Source: Rikenellaceae bacterium
Lineage (GTDB): Bacteria > Bacteroidota > Bacteroidia > Bacteroidales > UBA932
Length of the DNA: 37,908 nt
Assembly: GCA_900767375.1 (NCBI GenBank)
Contig: CAAFYX010000065.1
Coordinates: forward strand, 1 to 37,908
Reading direction: 5' to 3'
Position 1 is the stretch's first letter. Each line of letters begins with the position of its first letter. A model generated the notes under the pieces. It was not told the origin of the DNA. It was given only the letters and a program-made list of their open reading frames with translations, and searched no databases. The position numbers and the translations under genes were made by a program. Positions 16,813-23,978 of the stretch are shown here, one piece after another.

Positions 16813-17967
16813 CTAAAGTATTAAAAGTACTGCAAGTGAATATACCATGAGGCCTTCGAAGAAGATGCGCCCGCGCGGGGCCCTTCCTGCCATAAGCTCT
16901 ATGCTGTTCTTTTCGTTTATTGTCGCAAGGTCGTCCGCATCAGGAAGCGAGCGGGCCGGCCATTTGCAGATGATTTCTCCGTCATCGATGAGGGTGGCGC
17001 CACCGTTGGAGCGGTTGAGGGTGATTATCTTCTTGTAGTCGGACCTGTATGACTCCAGACCCGGGACTTCGTCGCGGGATACGACCAGAACGTCCATGCC
17101 GGCCTTTTCTGCATTGTCTATGAACATCCGGGTCCTTTCCGTGCCTTTGATCCTTCCGGAATCATATATCGTCACCACCATCACACGTCCGGAGGTGAGG
17201 AGCTCGTTCCGGTATTCCCCTCCGGCATCGGAGATGAAGAATGCCGGGGCGTCCGTGCCGTCGGGCAGGACAATGCCCGTCTGGTCCACTCTTACGAAGG
17301 TCCATGTGGAATCCGGCAGGTTATCCAGGGTGAAGCCCTGCTCGACTCCGTCCTTCTCATAGATTACGGTGTATTCCTGCTGGGTGTCCACCGTGCCATC
17401 GCTCTCCGCAAGGGATGTTCCGGGTGCAAATTCGGTGAAATCCACCATCGGAATCGAAACCAGGGAGTGCGCCGTGAATACGGCGGCTGTGAGGGCGACG
17501 ACTCCGAATGCGATGACCTTCGATTTCCTGGTGGCCTCGTATTCCTTTACCGGCAGGAATGCGGCAGCGCCCAGAATACAGAGAACTATGTTCTTCAGGA
17601 ATGTCTGAAGATGCGTCAGATGTATGGCTTCGCCGAAGCATCCGCAGTCCATCTGGGGGTTGAATATAAGAAGGACGGCCGTCAGGACTGTGAATCCTGC
17701 CAGCATCACTGCCGTGATGAGCGCCACCCATTTGCGCCAGATGCCTGCCAGGAGTGCCGCTCCGACAAGTGTCTCAACGAGCGCCATGCCCACTCCCACG
17801 GCCTTGGACAGGCCGCAGAGCCACTGCAGGTGGAAGAACTTGAAATATTCGTCCATCACCAGACCTGCTCCGACCGGATCGGCCAGCTTCAGCATTCCGG
17901 CCACGAAGAAAACGAGGCCGAGGAGCACCGTGCACAGTCTCCTGAGCCCTATGTGGAAGACTTTCAT
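16813..17967 (-). CDS. DoxX/MauE-like membrane protein (BT_3928-type)
   Basis: Membrane protein of 384 residues. The first 140 residues form a four-helix DoxX/MauE-like bundle with the conserved DCGCFG motif (C108, C110) after the third helix. A roughly 200-residue extracytoplasmic domain follows, with repeated beta-type segments and a possible thioredoxin-like region, then a final hydrophobic segment ending in MVYSLAVLLIL. This arrangement matches a Bacteroidota family that I recall under the name BT_3928. MauE-type proteins usually support disulfide or redox chemistry of exported proteins, so a redox role is possible but unproven. Its start overlaps the tmk stop by four bases. Confidence 0.7.
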   Translation of the reverse strand: MKVFHIGLRRLCTVLLGLVFFVAGMLKLADPVGAGLVMDEYFKFFHLQWLCGLSKAVGVGMALVETLVGAALLAGIWRKWVALITAVMLAGFTVLTAVLLIFNPQMDCGCFGEAIHLTHLQTFLKNIVLCILGAAAFLPVKEYEATRKSKVIAFGVVALTAAVFTAHSLVSIPMVDFTEFAPGTSLAESDGTVDTQQEYTVIYEKDGVEQGFTLDNLPDSTWTFVRVDQTGIVLPDGTDAPAFFISDAGGEYRNELLTSGRVMVVTIYDSGRIKGTERTRMFIDNAEKAGMDVLVVSRDEVPGLESYRSDYKKIITLNRSNGGATLIDDGEIICKWPARSLPDADDLATINEKNSIELMAGRAPRGRIFFEGLMVYSLAVLLIL

Positions 17968-18647
17968 ATTGTCAGATGCTTGTCGACTGTCTCCTGGATC
18001 TTCTTGAAGATATCGTCCGGAGGGAGCATCTCCCCGAACTCGTCGGAGCAGTCTATGGTTATGAAATTCCCGTCCAGGAAGGCCTGTTTCCTGTACATGC
18101 CCCGGACTTTCTTCTGGAACTCGATGTCCGCCTCGTGGATGTCACGGCTTCCTGCCAGGTATTCACGGTCATTGCCCTTTCGGATGGAGGTGAGATTGCT
18201 CTCGACGAAGCTGATCGGAACGTCCAGGAAGATGTTCAGGTCGGGCTTCGGGAGGGAGAATCCGTTGTACTCCGTTTCGAATATCCACTGCCTCAGGGCT
18301 TCGGCCTCTTCCTCGGAGGCGAGCTTGGAGCACTGGTAGGCTATGTTGGAGTAGACATAACGGTCCAGAAGGACGGTCTTTCCGGCAGCGAGCTTCTCCT
18401 TCAGCAGAGGGGCCGCGCCGTGCCTGTCCTCGGCGAAGAGGAGGGCTACCAGCTGGGGATGGACGGCATCGATGGCGCCGAAGTCACCGCGCAGGAACCT
18501 GCTGATGAGGTCACCGTAGATGGGAGCCTGGTATCTGGGGAAATGGATGTATTCGAGACCGCCGCAGACCGTCTCAAGGTATTTTCTGAGTTTTTTGACC
18601 TGGGTGGACTTGCCTGCTCCGTCCAGACCTTCAAGTACTATCAGCAT
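17964..18647 (-). CDS. tmk: Thymidylate kinase (Tmk)
   Basis: Phosphorylates dTMP to dTDP with ATP. The 227-residue protein begins with the P-loop LEGLDGAGKST (residues 5-15), has the DRYVYSNIAYQ block near residue 95 that positions the nucleotides, and LNIFLDVPISF near residue 157. Length is slightly above the common 205-215 residues. It is first in the minus-strand group with the DoxX/MauE-like gene and the CPBP protease, and it is divergent from folP across a 70-base gap. Confidence 0.94.
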   Translation of the reverse strand: MLIVLEGLDGAGKSTQVKKLRKYLETVCGGLEYIHFPRYQAPIYGDLISRFLRGDFGAIDAVHPQLVALLFAEDRHGAAPLLKEKLAAGKTVLLDRYVYSNIAYQCSKLASEEEAEALRQWIFETEYNGFSLPKPDLNIFLDVPISFVESNLTSIRKGNDREYLAGSRDIHEADIEFQKKVRGMYRKQAFLDGNFITIDCSDEFGEMLPPDDIFKKIQETVDKHLTI

Positions 18648-18669
18648 ATTATCCTGTCGCTATATGATA

Positions 18670-18677
18670 CAAAGATA
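18670..18677 (-). promoter_or_regulatory. -7 promoter element for tmk
   Basis: TATCTTTG on the minus strand, 23 bases before the tmk ATG. A TTG further upstream lies at a spacing of about 26, longer than usual, so only the -7 element is convincing. Confidence 0.45.
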
Positions 18678-18690
18678 TTGAAAATTTTAA

Positions 18691-18698
18691 TATATTTG
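18691..18698 (+). promoter_or_regulatory. -7 promoter element for folP
   Basis: TATATTTG on the plus strand, 20 bases before the folP ATG, in the same 70-base divergent gap as the tmk element. No good -33 element is seen. Confidence 0.45.
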
Positions 18699-18717
18699 TG
18701 GAACAACTGAACCACAT

Positions 18718-19500
18718 ATGCTCGACCCTAACCGCAAAATCCAGATAATGGGCATCCTCAATGCCACAGAGGACTCATTCTATTCTCCCAGCAGATACAA
18801 CTATTCCATACTAGATTCCGGAGTGGACATCGTCGACATCGGCGCAGTGTCCACGCGTCCCGGTGCACAGGATGTGCCTGAGAAGGAGGAGTGGGCCAGG
18901 ATGGAGCCTGTCCTGCACAAGATAGCGGAGAGGTCCCCTTCGACCGATATATCCATCGACACCACACGCGCGTCCATAGTGGAGCGCGCCTGCGACATCC
19001 TCGGAAGGAAGGTGATTGTCAATGACATTTCATCAGGTGAGGACGATCCGGCCATGCTCCGTACGGTCGCCAGTCTGGGGCTGAGGTACATTGCCATGCA
19101 CAAGCGCGGCACCCCTGCCACCATGGAGTCCATGTGCGATTATGATGATGTGGTTTCTGAAGTGGAGCAGTATTTCCTGGCATTCGCCCGGAGGGCATCG
19201 GAGGCCGGCCTGAAAGCCTGGACCATCGATCCGGGCTTCGGTTTCGCGAAGACCGTGGACCAGAACTATGCGCTCCTGGAGTCGCTGAGCCGTTTCTGCG
19301 CCCTCGGCCGTCCGGTTCTTGTGGGAATATCCCGTAAGAGCTTCATATGCAGGTCACTGGGCATCACCCCGGCTAATTCCCTGCCGGCCACCGAGGCGCT
19401 TCACATGGCAGCCCTCGAGCGCGGTGCGGATATCCTGCGCGTCCACGATGTGGATTCGGCGCGGGAGGTCATAAAGCTCTACAGGTGCATCCACGCCTGA
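18718..19500 (+). CDS. folP: Dihydropteroate synthase (FolP)
   Basis: Joins 6-hydroxymethyl-dihydropterin pyrophosphate and p-aminobenzoate in folate synthesis; the sulfonamide target. The 260-residue TIM barrel shows the family landmarks: MGILNATEDSF in loop 1, GAVSTRPGA in loop 2, VNDISSG, DPGFGFAKT, ISRKSF and the late RVHDV with the pterin-phosphate Arg and His. Loop 1 reads NATEDSF, where many homologues have N-(V/L/M)-TPDSF; the proline is replaced by glutamate. The gene is divergent from tmk, and its stop lies one base from the stop of the converging nuclease gene. Confidence 0.94.
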   Translation: MLDPNRKIQIMGILNATEDSFYSPSRYNYSILDSGVDIVDIGAVSTRPGAQDVPEKEEWARMEPVLHKIAERSPSTDISIDTTRASIVERACDILGRKVIVNDISSGEDDPAMLRTVASLGLRYIAMHKRGTPATMESMCDYDDVVSEVEQYFLAFARRASEAGLKAWTIDPGFGFAKTVDQNYALLESLSRFCALGRPVLVGISRKSFICRSLGITPANSLPATEALHMAALERGADILRVHDVDSAREVIKLYRCIHA

Positions 19501-19501
19501 G

Positions 19502-20347
19502 CTATCTTTCCTTGATACTCCAGATATTGAAGTCCTTGCGGCTTTCCACGCTTTCCTCCACACTGTCCGGCAGGATAGGGAAGAAGTTGAGTCCTGTCAT
19601 CTCCTCGAGTTCGTTGACGCTTACCGAGCAGTCGGCGAGGTAGTAGCGGCGTGAGTCGTTGCCCATTACGAACGCTATGGAATGGTATGCTCCTCCTTTC
19701 TCGATGAGCACGGCCTTGAAGAAACTGTCGGGGACCGTTACTTCGTTGTCTCCGATCGTGCCGTATTTTCCCGTCCCGATGATAGGACCGGAGGCCACCC
19801 AGACCTTTCCGTACTGGCGGGCCCACCTGCGGACCTGCTTCTCCAGATAGTTCCAGTCACCTCTGTTCAGCTCCTCGTCCTGGGGGCAGACGTTGGTAAG
19901 GTAGAAAGTCTCCTCCATGGCATCGATGTCCCACTCGAAATCTCCGGCGCAGGCCATGTGGCCGCGGGTCCATCCGGACCCGGAATAGTCCTCGCGCATG
20001 GCCTGGGTGCCCCTGTATGCAGGGTCCATCTGGAACTTTATCTCATCGCGGTCCAGGTCCCCTGCGAGCTCTTCCGAAGTCAGCTCGTAGGCCACCCACT
20101 CCGGGATATGTGCCTGGGCGTTGTATGAGACGGTGTAGCCGGTGTGGAAGATGATGATGTCATCTCCTTCGAGGGCCGGAAGCTCCATCTGCTCCTGGCC
20201 GCCCTGGCCGTTCCCGTCCTGGTTCATTGCGTCCATCAGTCCGCCGACCAGTCCGTCCACGGCCTCTCCTATCATCCGTTCACGGATATGGCACGAGCAG
20301 ATGAGGGGTATGCAGAACAGGGCTGCAAGTATTGTTCTGGATTTCAT
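19502..20347 (-). CDS. DNA/RNA non-specific endonuclease (NUC1 family), lipoprotein
   Basis: Secreted nuclease of the beta-beta-alpha-metal (NUC1) family, 281 residues. A lipoprotein signal ends in PLICSC (Cys19). The active site is recognisable: TRGHMA with catalytic H130 (DRGH in most homologues, TRGH here) and the downstream TNVCPQ block with the metal-binding asparagine, then LNRGDW. A Gly/Gln-rich linker lies around residues 41-53. Anchoring in the envelope suggests degradation of extracellular or periplasmic nucleic acid for nutrition or defence; which of these is not readable. It starts directly after the stop of the upstream nucleotidyltransferase gene, so the two probably share a transcript. 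Confidence 0.87.
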   Translation of the reverse strand: MKSRTILAALFCIPLICSCHIRERMIGEAVDGLVGGLMDAMNQDGNGQGGQEQMELPALEGDDIIIFHTGYTVSYNAQAHIPEWVAYELTSEELAGDLDRDEIKFQMDPAYRGTQAMREDYSGSGWTRGHMACAGDFEWDIDAMEETFYLTNVCPQDEELNRGDWNYLEKQVRRWARQYGKVWVASGPIIGTGKYGTIGDNEVTVPDSFFKAVLIEKGGAYHSIAFVMGNDSRRYYLADCSVSVNELEEMTGLNFFPILPDSVEESVESRKDFNIWSIKER

Positions 20348-21283
20348 TTATTTGCTGTAAAGGGGTGAAGGGTAGGTGCCGTTGTCGGCGAGTTCCTGGA
20401 ACTTGGCCACTACGGCCGGGCGGTCTTCCTTGAAGGTGACTCCGAACCAGCGTGACGGGGTGGTGAGCACTTCGCAGGAGGCGTCTCCGGACTTCATCAT
20501 GCTGTCCACTGCGTATGGGATGTAGTATTCCTTCTTGAGCTCGTTGATGTTGGCCTCCAGGAAAGTCTCGAAGATGGCTGCGCTCTTCTTGAAGTAGTCC
20601 GGGGTGAATCCCCACATGTTCATTGAGCAGAGGGCCTTGCCGTCGAGGTCCACGTGCGCGCCGGTGGAGGAGTTGTCTCCGCGCACGACGCCGTCGCTGT
20701 CCTTGAGTATGTTGTGGTGCTCCACTATGTCGGTGAGGTGCTTTCCTGAATCATATGAGCAGATGCCGCGGGAGACACCGCCCGACTCGGAGAGAGTGTT
20801 GTCAAGCTCGAAACCGACGATGGAGTATGCTCCGGAGGTGTTTTCGTGCTTGCGGAGCCAGTCGCCGAGAATGCGGAAGGAGTCCTTGCCGTAATAGTCG
20901 TCACCGTTGATGACCGCGAAGGGCTCGTTGATGACTCCTGCCGCCATCTGTACTGCATGGGCCGTGCCCCATGGCTTCTGACGCTCGGGGTTGAGGGTGA
21001 AGCGTGCCGGAATCCTGTCGAGCTCCTGGGTGACGAAGACGAACTCCAGGGGCTCGCCGTCGATGCACCTGACGCCTGCGTACTTCTCGCGTACAGTCTG
21101 CTCCATCTGCTCCTTGAAGTATTCGCGGACGATGTAGACCACTTTCCCGAATCCTGCCTGGACGGCATCGTATATGGAATAGTCGATAATGGTTTCACCG
21201 TTTGGACCGAGTCCGTCCATCTGCTTCAGACCGCCGTAGCGGCTGCCCATTCCGGCTGCAAGTACAAGTAATGTCGGTTTCAT
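20348..21283 (-). CDS. Sugar-phosphate nucleotidyltransferase
   Basis: NTP-transferase protein of 311 residues with the activated-sugar nucleotide-binding start LVLAAGMGSRYGGLKQ (residues 5-20) and the metal-binding segment FAVINGDDYYG near residue 112. This is a family widespread in Bacteroidota, usually annotated simply as nucleotidyltransferase; neither sugar nor nucleotide is known to me. It is distinct from the MurU-like enzyme elsewhere in this window. A strong promoter-like pair lies upstream, and the nuclease gene follows without a gap. Confidence 0.82.
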   Translation of the reverse strand: MKPTLLVLAAGMGSRYGGLKQMDGLGPNGETIIDYSIYDAVQAGFGKVVYIVREYFKEQMEQTVREKYAGVRCIDGEPLEFVFVTQELDRIPARFTLNPERQKPWGTAHAVQMAAGVINEPFAVINGDDYYGKDSFRILGDWLRKHENTSGAYSIVGFELDNTLSESGGVSRGICSYDSGKHLTDIVEHHNILKDSDGVVRGDNSSTGAHVDLDGKALCSMNMWGFTPDYFKKSAAIFETFLEANINELKKEYYIPYAVDSMMKSGDASCEVLTTPSRWFGVTFKEDRPAVVAKFQELADNGTYPSPLYSK

Positions 21284-21316
21284 AGAAATAATTGAAAGTT
21301 AACACTGATTAGTCCG

Positions 21317-21347
21317 CAAATTTAACTATTTTTGCATAAATAGCCAA
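21317..21347 (-). promoter_or_regulatory. Predicted promoter for the nucleotidyltransferase/nuclease unit
   Basis: Minus strand: TTG at 21347-21345, a 20-base spacer, and TAAATTTG at 21324-21317. This is a good match to the Bacteroidota -33/-7 pattern. Transcription would begin near 21311, about 28 bases before the ATG. Confidence 0.55.
21327..21334 (+). promoter_or_regulatory. -7 promoter element for the FtsB-like gene
   Basis: TATTTTTG on the plus strand, 17 bases before the ATG at 21352, inside the spacer of the divergent minus-strand promoter. No -33 element at the right distance is visible. Confidence 0.4.
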
Positions 21348-21351
21348 TCCG

Positions 21352-21684
21352 ATGAGCAAGGACAGAATCAAGAAGAAGGACCGCAGGCGCAGTGAGGACG
21401 CCGCGAGAAAGGAGGAGAAGTCATTCCTCCGTTTTGCCGCTGTGGCCGTGGCCATCTTTCTGGTGTTCATTTGCTTCATCAAGCGCGATAACGTCTTCCG
21501 CTGGGTCCAGGCCGGTTTTACCGTCCATCGCCAGGAAAAGCAGATCGAGCAGTACAAGTCTGACATAGAGCGGCTTGAGAAGGAATATGATGCGCTGACC
21601 ACAGAGCGCGACTCCCTCGAAAAGTTCGCAAGGGAGAAGTTCTTCCTTGCCGAGCCGGGTGAGGATGTATATATCTACGAATAA
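21352..21684 (+). CDS. FtsB/DivIC-type septum formation initiator protein
   Basis: Small bitopic division protein of 110 residues. A very basic cytoplasmic start (KDRIKKKDRRR) precedes a single membrane segment (about residues 26-43). A coiled coil (about 55-90, RQEKQIEQYKSDIERLEKEY) then leads to the conserved FAREKFFLAEPGEDVYIYE tail typical of the FtsB/DivIC family. It is expected to bridge FtsQ and FtsL at the division site. The sugar transporter begins ten bases after its stop, so the genes may be co-transcribed, an unusual pairing for a division gene. Confidence 0.88.
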   Translation: MSKDRIKKKDRRRSEDAARKEEKSFLRFAAVAVAIFLVFICFIKRDNVFRWVQAGFTVHRQEKQIEQYKSDIERLEKEYDALTTERDSLEKFAREKFFLAEPGEDVYIYE

Positions 21685-21694
21685 CACTGGAACA

Positions 21695-22897
21695 ATGAAA
21701 ACTATAGAAAAGAAAAACCTTGTCCCGTTCATACTGGTGACATCCCTGTTCCTTCTTTGGGGCATTGCCAACAATATGACCGACACCCTGCTGAGCGCAT
21801 TCAAGAAGATAATGTCGATGACCGACACCCAGACATCCTTCATCCAGCTCGCCTTCTATGGATCGTACTTCTGCTTCGCGCTTCCCGCTGCACTTTACAT
21901 CAGGAAATACTCGTACAAGAGCGGAGTGCTTCTCGGACTTGCCCTCTATGCCGCCGGCGCCATTCTTTTCTTCCCGGCAGCAAAGGCCGCATCGTACGCC
22001 TTCTACCTTGTAGCCATCTACATCCTTGCAGGCGGATGCTCCATCCTTGAAACCACGGCCAATCCTTATATCCTTGCAATGGGCGCTCCGGAGACCGCTA
22101 CCCGCCGTCTGAACGTCGCCCAGGCCTTCAACCCTCTGGGCTCCATCACCGGCATACTCCTCAGCAAGTTCTTCATCCTGCAGGACATTTCCCTTTATTC
22201 CGTTTCCGGAACATATATGACCCTGGGATTTGTCCTGGTGATAATAATGGTGGTGATGTTCTTCGTGCGTATGCCTGAGGGGGGAGAAGGAGGAGAGATG
22301 AGCCTCAAGGCCACTTTCGGACGTCTGCTCAAGAACCGCAAGTACATCTGGGGAGTCATCGCCCAGTTCTTCTATGTGGGCGCTCAGATCGGTGTTTGGT
22401 CCTTCACCATCCGTCTGGTGATGAAGGAACTCGGCTATGTGGAGGCCCAGGGAGCCACGATTTACCTTATCGCCATCATCGGATTCAGCGTTGCGCGCTT
22501 CCTGTTCACATGGCTCATGAAATTTGTCCGTCCTGTGAAGCTCCTTCTCTGGGCTTCCGTTGCGGATATCGTCTGTGCTGCGCTTGTCGTGGCTCTCGGC
22601 GGTACCGGCTGGCCTTGTGTGATTGCATTGATCGCCATCAGCTTCTTCATGTCCCTTATGTTCCCGACCATTTATGGAATCGCTCTTGAAGGGGTTGAGG
22701 ATGAAGATAAGGGCGGATGCCCGGGCGACGCGAAGATCGGTGCGTCCGGACTCATCATGGCCATCCTCGGAGGCGCTCTGGTCACTCCTGTCCAGGGAAT
22801 GGTTTCCGATGCGGCAGGCATCAACCTTTCATATATCATCCCGCTGATCTGTTTCGTCATTGTCTTCGGCTATTCTTTCTGCTTCAGGAAAAATTGA
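21695..22897 (+). CDS. FucP-type sugar MFS transporter
   Basis: Twelve-helix major-facilitator protein of 400 residues in the fucose/glucose/galactose symporter group. Family signs are LWGIANNMTDTLLSAFKK at the first helix, ETTANPYILAMG near residue 133 and the RRLNVAQAFNPLGS block that follows it. Members import L-fucose, glucose, galactose, mannose or N-acetylglucosamine with protons; the substrate here cannot be set from sequence. I start at the ATG at 21695; in-frame ATGs upstream lie in the FtsB-like gene. A DMT-family transporter follows nine bases after its stop. Confidence 0.87.
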   Translation: MKTIEKKNLVPFILVTSLFLLWGIANNMTDTLLSAFKKIMSMTDTQTSFIQLAFYGSYFCFALPAALYIRKYSYKSGVLLGLALYAAGAILFFPAAKAASYAFYLVAIYILAGGCSILETTANPYILAMGAPETATRRLNVAQAFNPLGSITGILLSKFFILQDISLYSVSGTYMTLGFVLVIIMVVMFFVRMPEGGEGGEMSLKATFGRLLKNRKYIWGVIAQFFYVGAQIGVWSFTIRLVMKELGYVEAQGATIYLIAIIGFSVARFLFTWLMKFVRPVKLLLWASVADIVCAALVVALGGTGWPCVIALIAISFFMSLMFPTIYGIALEGVEDEDKGGCPGDAKIGASGLIMAILGGALVTPVQGMVSDAAGINLSYIIPLICFVIVFGYSFCFRKN

Positions 22898-22906
22898 TAT
22901 CGGATC

Positions 22907-23839
22907 ATGGTATTCCTTCTGTGCGCCATATTCCTGGGCTCGCTGTTTTCGATAGTCTTCAAGCTTTGTCAGCAGCACGGCATCAACACTGAGCAGGTCA
23001 TCCTGTTCAACTACGTGACGGCTTTTGTCGTGAGCATTGCTCCGATTGTATGGTCGGTCGTTTCCGATCCGGGTGTTTCCGCCGCTGACTATGTGCTTGA
23101 GCCGAAGATGTTCCTGCTGGCAGCGGTGGAGGGAATTCTCTTCATGCTGGGGTTCGTCGTCATGAACCGCAGTACCTGGCGTTCCGGAGTGGCCCTTACC
23201 ACCTCATCGGCCAGGGCTTCACTGATCCTTCCCGTGATCCTTAGCTGGGCGCTGCTTTCCCAGCCGGCACCGCGCTGGATACCGGTTATCCTTGTCCTCG
23301 TGGCGATGCTGATGATAATGCTTCCTGCCCAGAGCATCAAGCATCCGGCAGCTGTCCAGACAGGTATTTCTGATGAGACCAGAAGAATGAAAACCATACT
23401 GGCGCTTGGCTGCGTCTTTCTTGTATACGGCATTTCTGATTTTACTTTGAAGGTCGTCCAGAATGCCGCCGAGCTGGCCTGCGACGGGGATCCTGTGATG
23501 GTTGACAACCACATGTCATCCCTTATGACCATTATCTTCCTTATGGCTTCGCTCGCTTCCCTGGCTGTATGCTTTTACACGGAGTCGTTCAAGAAATCCA
23601 AGGTCTGTCTGAAGAATATCCAGGGTGGAATTGTTCTCGGCCTTGCAAATACCGGGTGCACTTTCTGCATGCTGAAGGCCCTGGGGAAAATGTCCACCGG
23701 GCTTTTCTATCCTCTTTACAATATCGGTATCGTGATCGTCGCATCCCTTGTGGGCGTTTTCTTCTTCAAGGAGAAGTTGAAGTGGACCCAGATAGCCGGT
23801 ATTCTGGTGGCCGTGGTGGCCATCGCGCTTTTTTTCTAA
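22907..23839 (+). CDS. EamA/DMT-family transporter
   Basis: Hydrophobic protein of 310 residues with about ten membrane segments in two homologous halves, as in the drug/metabolite transporter superfamily. The first half carries LSWALLSQPAPRWIPV, the second LYNIGIVIVASLVGVFFFKEKLKWTQIAGILV, the usual EamA ending with a conserved FxE(K/R) before the last helix. A hydrophilic insert near residues 145-165 separates the halves. Substrate unknown. It follows the FucP-type gene closely and is followed 16 bases later by a micro-ORF. Confidence 0.85.
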   Translation: MVFLLCAIFLGSLFSIVFKLCQQHGINTEQVILFNYVTAFVVSIAPIVWSVVSDPGVSAADYVLEPKMFLLAAVEGILFMLGFVVMNRSTWRSGVALTTSSARASLILPVILSWALLSQPAPRWIPVILVLVAMLMIMLPAQSIKHPAAVQTGISDETRRMKTILALGCVFLVYGISDFTLKVVQNAAELACDGDPVMVDNHMSSLMTIIFLMASLASLAVCFYTESFKKSKVCLKNIQGGIVLGLANTGCTFCMLKALGKMSTGLFYPLYNIGIVIVASLVGVFFFKEKLKWTQIAGILVAVVAIALFF

Positions 23840-23855
23840 TGTTAAAATTTGAATT

Positions 23856-23978
23856 ATGAAAGTACTTTTGGAATATATTCCGCCTTTGAGTGAGGTGGTT
23901 GTACTGATCAGCGATTCATTGCTGGAGGACTCGGTTTCAGGTAATATTGACGATTCAGGATGGGGGGACGAGGTATGA
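23856..23978 (+). CDS. 40-residue micro-ORF upstream of the fimbrillin/phytase lipoprotein
   Basis: Short open frame encoding a 40-residue acidic peptide that starts MKVLLEYIPPLSEVV and ends GWGDEV. Its stop overlaps the ATG of the next gene by four bases (ATGA), and it follows the DMT gene by 16 bases. The style (a short Lys-start, Pro-containing hydrophobic middle, acidic tail with Trp-Gly-Asp) resembles small peptides often found next to fimbrillin-type lipoproteins in Bacteroidales; that is recollection, not a search. No signal peptide or known domain is visible. It could be a real small protein or a leader that sets translation of the lipoprotein. Confidence 0.55.
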   Translation: MKVLLEYIPPLSEVVVLISDSLLEDSVSGNIDDSGWGDEV